From positions 1 to 34,233 of the forward strand of contig JAYMTF010000535.1 in the NCBI GenBank assembly GCA_036897485.1: 34,233 nt of DNA, written 5' to 3'. Shown one piece after another: positions 29,671-34,233 of the stretch. Source of the stretch: Pelargonium nanum. Taxonomy: Eukaryota; Streptophyta; Magnoliopsida; Geraniales; Geraniaceae. The translations under genes and the position numbers were made by a program. The notes beneath the pieces were generated by a model. It saw only the letters and a program-made list of their open reading frames with translations. It searched no databases and was not told where the DNA came from. Position 1 is the first letter of the stretch. The number at the start of each line of letters is the position of its first letter.

Positions 29671-30429
29671 TCAACAATCATTCCAAGCCTCCCAAGTCAA
29701 CCTTTCAACATGACATTTCCTTGAATTATCAGTATAATCAGCCAATACGATTGGAGAATCCGATGAAGAATTCGAAACCAATACCTTAACAAGATCTTCG
29801 CACAAAACACTCATGTAACCTGTCTCGAACTCCTCCTGCTTTTTCCCTTTAACGTGCATGTCCATATAAAATCTCGCGGAGAGTGTAAACAATCTGCAAA
29901 ACCCTAAACCGTATTGACTTGCCACATCAGCGTCACATGTATCCGCGGTGCTAAAAACATGTTGCTCGTGCAACGACTCGACGGGGATCGGGAAGCTCGC
30001 ATTAGGCAACGCGGAAATGGAGAGCCGAATAGATTTGTAGAACAAGGAGAAGACGATGTTGTCATAGTAGAGAGCAAATCCTTTTGGATAGAAATTAGGG
30101 TTTTGCAATGAGAAGTCAACGACCGGGACAAAACTAGTCGTTGAGTTCTTGTTTTCCGGCGGCGGCGACAAACTAAGTTTCAAATTGGGATGACAATAAC
30201 TAGGCTTCTTCCTATAGAATGATGAGGGTAGGAAGGACAAATCGGTTAAAAGACTAATTATGATAAATACGACAAGCCAGATATTTAGCGATTTTTCACG
30301 GGTGGTGGTGACCTCCTTGCCGCAGAAGTTAAACGTCTCGGTGGCGCCGGCGCCGGCGCCGGCACCGGCAGAGGTGGTGATAGGGTAGCCAATCACGTTG
30401 GTTGAGACTTTTCGGAAAAAACGAGACAT
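29671..30429 (-). CDS. NHL/LEA_2-like membrane protein, array member 2
   Basis: 252 codons, single exon, ATG at 30429, TGA at 29671-29673. N-terminal cytosolic part with a run of Ala-Gly repeats (21-29), membrane segment at about 49-69, then the NHL-type beta domain: VDFSLQNPN (105-112), YYDNIVFSLFYKS (121-133), a variable insert, GLGFCRLFTLSARFYMDMHV, LCEDLVKVLVSNSSSDSPIV and SRKCHVERLTWEAW. The protein stops at WNDC with no C-terminal membrane segment, so it is single-pass. Framework cysteines are 165, 178, 210 and 239; an extra pair, Cys79 (SYCHP) and Cys252 (the last residue), is shared with member 3. It is clearly the sister of member 3 (common VIGYP near the N-terminus and a near-identical SNSSSDSPIVL). 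A TATA-like TTATATATAA lies about 45 bp upstream of the ATG (minus strand). Confidence 0.8.
   Translation of the reverse strand: MSRFFRKVSTNVIGYPITTSAGAGAGAGATETFNFCGKEVTTTREKSLNIWLVVFIIISLLTDLSFLPSSFYRKKPSYCHPNLKLSLSPPPENKNSTTSFVPVVDFSLQNPNFYPKGFALYYDNIVFSLFYKSIRLSISALPNASFPIPVESLHEQHVFSTADTCDADVASQYGLGFCRLFTLSARFYMDMHVKGKKQEEFETGYMSVLCEDLVKVLVSNSSSDSPIVLADYTDNSRKCHVERLTWEAWNDC
30343..30369 (-). repeat. GCCGGC repeat encoding the Ala-Gly run of array member 2
   Basis: A GGCGCC/GCCGGC hexanucleotide run, the most GC-rich point of an AT-rich region. It encodes AGAGAGAGA at residues 21-29. Member 3 has no corresponding run, so the expansion is recent or specific to this copy. Confidence 0.85.
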
Positions 30430-30996
30430 TGTTTTTGTGTAGAAGATGATTTAGTTAGTGATCATGAGTTTATATATAAGAAATTAAATTAAAAAAGCAT
30501 TAGTTGAATATCTAGGGTTGATACTTGATAGTATGTTTTGGTTGATTTATTAAGTGATGAGCTCCAACAATATTATATTAAAAAAAATAAGTGTATATAT
30601 AGTCAGTTGGAAGAATCATCTACCAAATCATTATCTGAAACAAACGTTTAATAACTAATTAATATTTGGGTTTATCACAAGCAAAACAATTCAAATTTGA
30701 ATATCTAAATATAGTGTTCGGTTAACATTTTTAGTTGAATCTCTCTCTAAAAAAAAAACATTTTTAGTTGAATCCACAAGAATAATTTATATGTATATTA
30801 AAGTAGTAATTATCGTGTTTGTTTATGAAAATTGATAGGATATTTATGAAGTTAAAAAAAAATCTCATTATCTAGGCTTGAGCCTTTTGAGACTAAGTGC
30901 TTTAATTAGGAGGATGAGACATGGGAGTAACGTGAAAATCATTGATCTATTTAATAAATGTGATCTAATGCAATCTAATGCATTCATGATTTAACG
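30430..30996. other. Promoter side of array member 2 and AT-rich spacer
   Basis: No gene. TATA-like sequence near 30470 and a poly(A) micro-insertion at 30724-30774. Confidence 0.4.
30724..30774 (+). repeat. Poly(A) micro-insertion with 18-bp direct repeats
   Basis: AACATTTTTAGTTGAATC at 30724-30741 is repeated exactly at 30757-30774. The insert is TCTCTCT plus eight A. Confidence 0.6.
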
Positions 30997-31537
30997 AGGA
31001 ACTGACAATTTGTGTCGTAATGTGACACACGACATGAACATAGCGTGTTTAGACTCACACATTTTGTAATCTCGTAGTGTTTGTGTTGGGGAACCCAACA
31101 TGTTTAGTAACCGTGTCGTATTTATGTTTTGCCTCCAAAACATGCACACACGATTAATTAGACTTGTTGTGGCATTGATAATTGGCACTTGCACAACACG
31201 CCCAACATGCCTCCTTAATGGTATAACTATACATTAATTCTAATAATGTGTCAAATGTCTTGGGTTATGTTGTGTCAAATGTGTTAGTTATGTCTTTCAG
31301 ATTGTCTTGGGTCATGTTGCGTCAAATGTGTTAGTTATGTCATTCAGAATGTCCGTGTCAATGTGACTCATTTAGTTATTGTATTAATTAAATGTGTTGT
31401 GTTTATATGTATCCTGTTCTTGTTCTTGTTCAACCGCTCAACACGATTATTAAACATGTCGTATATGTGTTGGATCGTGTAACACACAGTTAATTTTCAA
31501 CGTGACACGAACAGACACGCTTGAATTGCCAGCTCTA
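30997..31537. mobile_element. hAT-type MITE, 541 bp, between array members 2 and 3
   Basis: The left end AGGAACTGACAATT (30997-31010) and the right end AATTGCCAGCTCTA (31524-31537) are imperfect inverted repeats of the family terminus. Flanks ATTTAACG (30989-30996) and ATTTAAAC (31538-31545) agree at 6 of 8, giving the 8-bp target duplication of hAT elements. The body is full of GTGTCGTGT / ACACGA words and carries an inner 47-bp tandem duplication (31256-31302 and 31303-31349). No transposase frame, so non-autonomous. Confidence 0.75.
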
Positions 31538-31545
31538 ATTTAAAC

Positions 31546-31993
31546 CTAATCAAACCATCAATTCCAAAATAGGTTAGTTAAATAACTCTTTCATTAATGA
31601 TAAGAACAAATTAAAGATTGCTAAAACTAGAAACACATTGCTAGAAAACCGAAATTGCGACATGAAGAGTGATTAATTAAAAAAAACATTTGTAAAGAAT
31701 CAATCCAACCATTTCTTGTACAATCTTCTTCCACACTTACTATATAATAATTCCAACTAAACCTTCTAACGAAATTAATATTTTCTTATAAAAAAAGTAC
31801 TACAAATCAACAGTCCTATAAATTTATGCTTGATTGCGTTAAAATAGTTCAAGGAAGGCAACAAAATAAGAAAGCATCATGATCTAATTATAGACTTAGA
31901 AATTAAACAACTCCTTATTAAAAACACATCACAACCAACTTATTATCGCTAATAATTAAGAGAATCAAATAACTTATCACATTTGTGGTGTTA
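31546..31993. other. AT-rich 3' flank of array member 3
   Basis: No gene, RNA or clear element recognised. Confidence 0.4.
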
Positions 31994-32740
31994 TTATCGA
32001 TAACTTTGACACTCGTTGTAATCACGCCAACTCAATGTCTCTCTGTGGCATTTTCTTGAATTTTCAATATCATCCACCAACACGATCGGAGAGTCTGAAG
32101 AAGAATTTGAAACCAATACCTTAATCAAATCCTTGCACACGACTCTCATGTAACCTTTTTGAAGCTCTTTCTTTTTGTCCTCCACGTGTATGTCCATATA
32201 AAATCTTGCCGAGAGAGTAAAAACTCTACAAAACCCTAATCCGAACTGACTTGCCATGTCAACGCCACATACATCACCGCTCTCATATTGCTCGTGTAGT
32301 TTCTCTCCGGGGACCGGAACGCTCGCTTTAACGATGTCTTGCTGAGTCAACTCCGGCGACGAAAAATAGATGTCGGGGACAACTAAAGATTTGTAGAACA
32401 AAGAGACGATGATGTTGTCATAGTAAATTATATATTCACTGTCGCCGTAATTAGGGTTTTGCAATGAAAAGTCAACTGCTGGTTGAAAACTAGCCGTTGA
32501 GTTTTCGTTTTGTGGCGGGAAAGCTACCGGTGGTAGCAATCTGAGTTTGAAATCGGGAGTACAATATCCGGGTCTTAATGAAAGGATATAGAAAATTGTG
32601 AATAAAGTTAGGAAACAAAGAATAACTAGGAGGATTGTTAAGAGAAAGCATAAGATGTGCGATAATCTGATTTTGGGGGTGACGACATTGCCGGCGGCGG
32701 GGTAGCCTATGACGGTGGAGGTTGTGGCGGCCGGAGACAT
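31994..32740 (-). CDS. NHL/LEA_2-like membrane protein, array member 3
   Basis: The open frame extends 13 codons further upstream but starts there at TTG; the first ATG is at 32740 and gives MSPAATTSTVIGYP, which aligns with the MSRFF...NVIGYP start of member 2, so I chose it. 248 codons, TAA at 31994-31996. Membrane segment at about 28-53 (FLLTILLVILCFLTLFTIF), then VDFSLQNPN (89-97), YYDNIIVSLFYKS (106-118), an insert longer than in member 2, GLGFCRVFTLSARFYMDIHV, VVCKDLIKVLVSNSSSDSPIV and SRKCHRETLSW. Framework cysteines are 158, 171, 202 and 231; the extra pair is Cys60 and Cys244. It ends YNECQSYR without a second membrane segment. Product role unknown; a plasma-membrane or secretory-pathway anchored protein is inferred from the family. 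Confidence 0.82.
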   Translation of the reverse strand: MSPAATTSTVIGYPAAGNVVTPKIRLSHILCFLLTILLVILCFLTLFTIFYILSLRPGYCTPDFKLRLLPPVAFPPQNENSTASFQPAVDFSLQNPNYGDSEYIIYYDNIIVSLFYKSLVVPDIYFSSPELTQQDIVKASVPVPGEKLHEQYESGDVCGVDMASQFGLGFCRVFTLSARFYMDIHVEDKKKELQKGYMRVVCKDLIKVLVSNSSSDSPIVLVDDIENSRKCHRETLSWRDYNECQSYR

Positions 32741-32832
32741 GTGAAGATTGGTTGAATCCTTTTGAGGAGGAGGGTACAATATTTGTGTTAAGATGATCTA
32801 ATCAATGATAGTGAGTGTATTTATCATGTGAT

Positions 32833-32873
32833 AAACTTTAACAATAGAGTTAAAAAAAAAAACTTTAACAATA
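32833..32873 (+). repeat. Poly(A) micro-insertion with 14-bp direct repeats
   Basis: AAACTTTAACAATA at 32833-32846 is repeated at 32860-32873; the insert is GAGTT plus eight A. Confidence 0.55.
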
Positions 32874-32885
32874 AAATATCATGTT

Positions 32886-32933
32886 AAAAATTAAGTATAG
32901 TTTTTTTTTTTTATAGGAAAAAATTAAGAATAG
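32886..32933 (-). repeat. Poly(A) micro-insertion, minus orientation, 15-bp direct repeats
   Basis: AAAAATTAAGTATAG (32886-32900) and AAAAATTAAGAATAG (32919-32933) differ at one base and flank twelve T plus ATAGGA, a minus-strand A tail. Confidence 0.5.
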
Positions 32934-33156
32934 TTGGTTGCAAGAATCATTTACCAAATCTAAATTTGAAACAAATAGAATCTAATCTTACTCTTTGCAA
33001 GATAAGAATAGGGCTTGTACCTTTTCCTCTTTCTTTCTTGTGAATGTGTAAGTTTTTCAAATAAAAGTACAAATTGCTTATAAAAGAAAACAAGAATAAC
33101 AAGAATCAATTTGTATTATTTCATTTCTCGTTACACTACATTGGGACTTGGGACGA

Positions 33157-33984
33157 TTACTTATAAAAACAGAATTCATAAACTAAAACTATAGACCAAA
33201 ATAAGCTTCCAACGATAACAAAAACAAAGACCGAATTCCCGATCAAATTATTGTCCATCGCATCCGATGGACCGATGGAGAATATGTATATAAAAAAAGA
33301 TAGTACATGAAAGCTACAAAACCCAATCACAGCAACGTAGATTCTGGTTAGAGGCTGCCAAGTCGACCATTGAACATGGCAATATTTTCTTGAATCATCG
33401 TCGTCGTTCTTGACCAACCGTTCCATGGAAGAAGAATTTTCCGAATCCAATACCTTTATTTCCAAATCCTCACGCACAATACTCATCGATTCTCTCCTCT
33501 CTTTTGTTTTCATGTTCATGTCAACTTTGGTCCAAAAAGTCAAAGATTTAAAAAACCCTAACCCTAATTCCTCTTCGTCGTCTTTGGTACAATCAATTGC
33601 GTTAAGTACCGAAGCTGGGACTGCAAAAATGGCACGTAACGAGTCCCGTTGACCGCCTCCCTGAGTCAATGACTTGAGAAACACGTTGGAGAGAGCTTCT
33701 GTTTCGTGGAACAAAGAGAAGGTAATGTTTTCGTAGAAAATTATATTGCCGCCAAAAAGAGGTACTTGGTTAGGGTTTTCTAGGTTAAAGTCAATGGAAA
33801 CACTAAAACCTGTGTTGCTTGAAGGAGATGTTGTGTGTAGAGATTCGACATCGAAATTGGGACTATGAAGGGGATTATATAGTGCAACAATGAAGAAACT
33901 TCCAATAAACATCAACAATGGAATGATGAAAAGTACAAAATGTCTATCATCTTCGGCGACGATGGTTCGTGGCCGGCGATCCAT
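33157..33984 (-). CDS. NHL/LEA_2-like membrane protein, array member 4
   Basis: 275 codons, single exon, ATG at 33984, TAA at 33157-33159. Short basic N-terminus, membrane segment at about 16-36, then IDFNLENPN (64-72), YENITFSLFHETEALSN (84-100), the DSLRA region, GLGFFKSLTFWTKVDMNMK (141-159), IVREDLEIKVLDSENSSSMERL and SRKYCHVQWSTWQ. Unlike members 1-3, the second and third framework cysteines are replaced by Phe145 and Arg171, while Cys132 and Cys202 remain. Two further hydrophobic segments, at about 214-238 and 250-272, would make it a three-pass protein, unusual for this family. Closest by eye to member 1. TATAAATA (minus strand, 34036-34029) sits about 45 bp upstream of the ATG. Confidence 0.78.
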   Translation of the reverse strand: MDRRPRTIVAEDDRHFVLFIIPLLMFIGSFFIVALYNPLHSPNFDVESLHTTSPSSNTGFSVSIDFNLENPNQVPLFGGNIIFYENITFSLFHETEALSNVFLKSLTQGGGQRDSLRAIFAVPASVLNAIDCTKDDEEELGLGFFKSLTFWTKVDMNMKTKERRESMSIVREDLEIKVLDSENSSSMERLVKNDDDDSRKYCHVQWSTWQPLTRIYVAVIGFCSFHVLSFFIYIFSIGPSDAMDNNLIGNSVFVFVIVGSLFWSIVLVYEFCFYK

Positions 33985-34102
33985 GGTTGCTCCGGTAGAT
34001 ATAGATTGCTAGGGTTTCCGAGCAATGGTATTTATATTGAAATTAAGGAGGGTGAGTACGAGACAAATCGAATAGCTAATTCACTATTAAAAAAGCTGTT
34101 TA

Positions 34103-34233
34103 TTGCTACAACACAATGTTGTAGCAATCTTGTAGCAAACATGTAGGAAACGGACTATGCTACATGTTTGCTACACATTTGCGACAACATTGTGTCGTCG
34201 CATAAACCCTTGCCGCAAATTTGAAGTTGTAGC
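34103..34233. mobile_element. Edge of a palindrome-rich DNA transposon (CACTA-like), cut by the window end
   Basis: TTGCTACAACACAATGTTGTAGCAA (11-bp arms around CAA, 34103-34127; quoted as arms TTGCTACAACA and TGTTGTAGCAA), a perfect 14-bp inverted repeat GTAGCAAACATGTA / TACATGTTTGCTAC (34132-34145 and 34161-34174), and CGACAACATTGTGTCG (about 34183-34198) are crowded into 100 bp. Dense TTGC-GAC/TAC-ACAA subterminal repeats are typical of CACTA (Spm-like) elements. The terminus is outside the window, so the family is a guess. Confidence 0.45.

Larger units (their letters stand above)
32741..33156. other. Spacer between array members 3 and 4
   Basis: AT-rich; contains the two poly(A) micro-insertions at 32833 and 32886 and the 3' flank of member 4. 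Confidence 0.4.

Noticed and set aside
29914-30131. Small frames overlapping NHL-like member 2 on both strands
   Set aside because: Shadows of the 252-codon gene, whose motifs and paralogues support the chosen frame.
1-34233. CRISPR array, bacterial operons, rRNA genes or large virus-like elements
   Set aside because: No regular spacer-repeat array, no Shine-Dalgarno-spaced gene strings, no rRNA sequence and no capsid, protease or reverse transcriptase reading frames were seen.

Overview
This window is nuclear DNA of a flowering plant, most likely a eudicot. The AT-rich spacers (roughly 30% GC by eye), GT-AG introns, a P-class PPR gene, a seed LEA gene and the repeat types all point that way. 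Species identification is not possible from the sequence alone.

Layout. Positions 1-368 hold the 3' end of a conserved plant gene of unknown function that enters from the left. About 10.5 kb of gene-poor DNA follows (369-10940), holding hAT-type MITEs, a truncated LINE-like retroposon with a 16-bp target duplication, a fold-back element and decayed SINE-like pieces. Next come a Snapin/BLOC-1-type gene (minus, 11477-13239), the tiny ribosomal protein gene RPL41 (plus, 14009-15427, only 25 codons over two exons), and an intronless PPR gene resembling Arabidopsis At1g79080 (minus, 16999-18690). The PPR gene is divergent from CCT3, the gamma subunit of the cytosolic TRiC/CCT chaperonin (plus, 13 exons, 19452-25457). 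The shared spacer carries a cluster of site II (TGGGCY) elements. A seed maturation protein gene of the SMP1 type (plus, 26014-26292) follows, with an ABRE-rich promoter. The right end (27387-33984) is a tandem array of four minus-strand genes for membrane-anchored LEA_2/NHL-like proteins. The window ends inside a palindrome-rich, CACTA-like repeat.

Main observations. (1) CCT3 intron 10 begins GG instead of GT, one base away from a perfect GTAAGA donor; the annotated frame gives exactly 555 codons only if this intron is removed. (2) CCT3 intron 1 contains three decayed tandem copies of exon 1, two of them keeping the donor sequence. (3) The four NHL-like proteins share a four-cysteine framework with fixed C1-C2 spacing; one paralogue has lost C2 and C3 together, suggesting a disulfide pair. 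(4) At least six minute poly(A) insertions (5-18 bases of body plus the A or T tract) are flanked by 10-18 bp direct repeats, as expected of extreme 5'-truncated retroposition. (5) First introns of CCT3, RPL41 and the Snapin-like gene are all built of local tandem duplications.

The genes do not form one pathway. RPL41, CCT3 and the PPR gene are housekeeping (translation, protein folding, organelle RNA processing); SMP1 and perhaps the NHL-like array belong to seed or stress biology.
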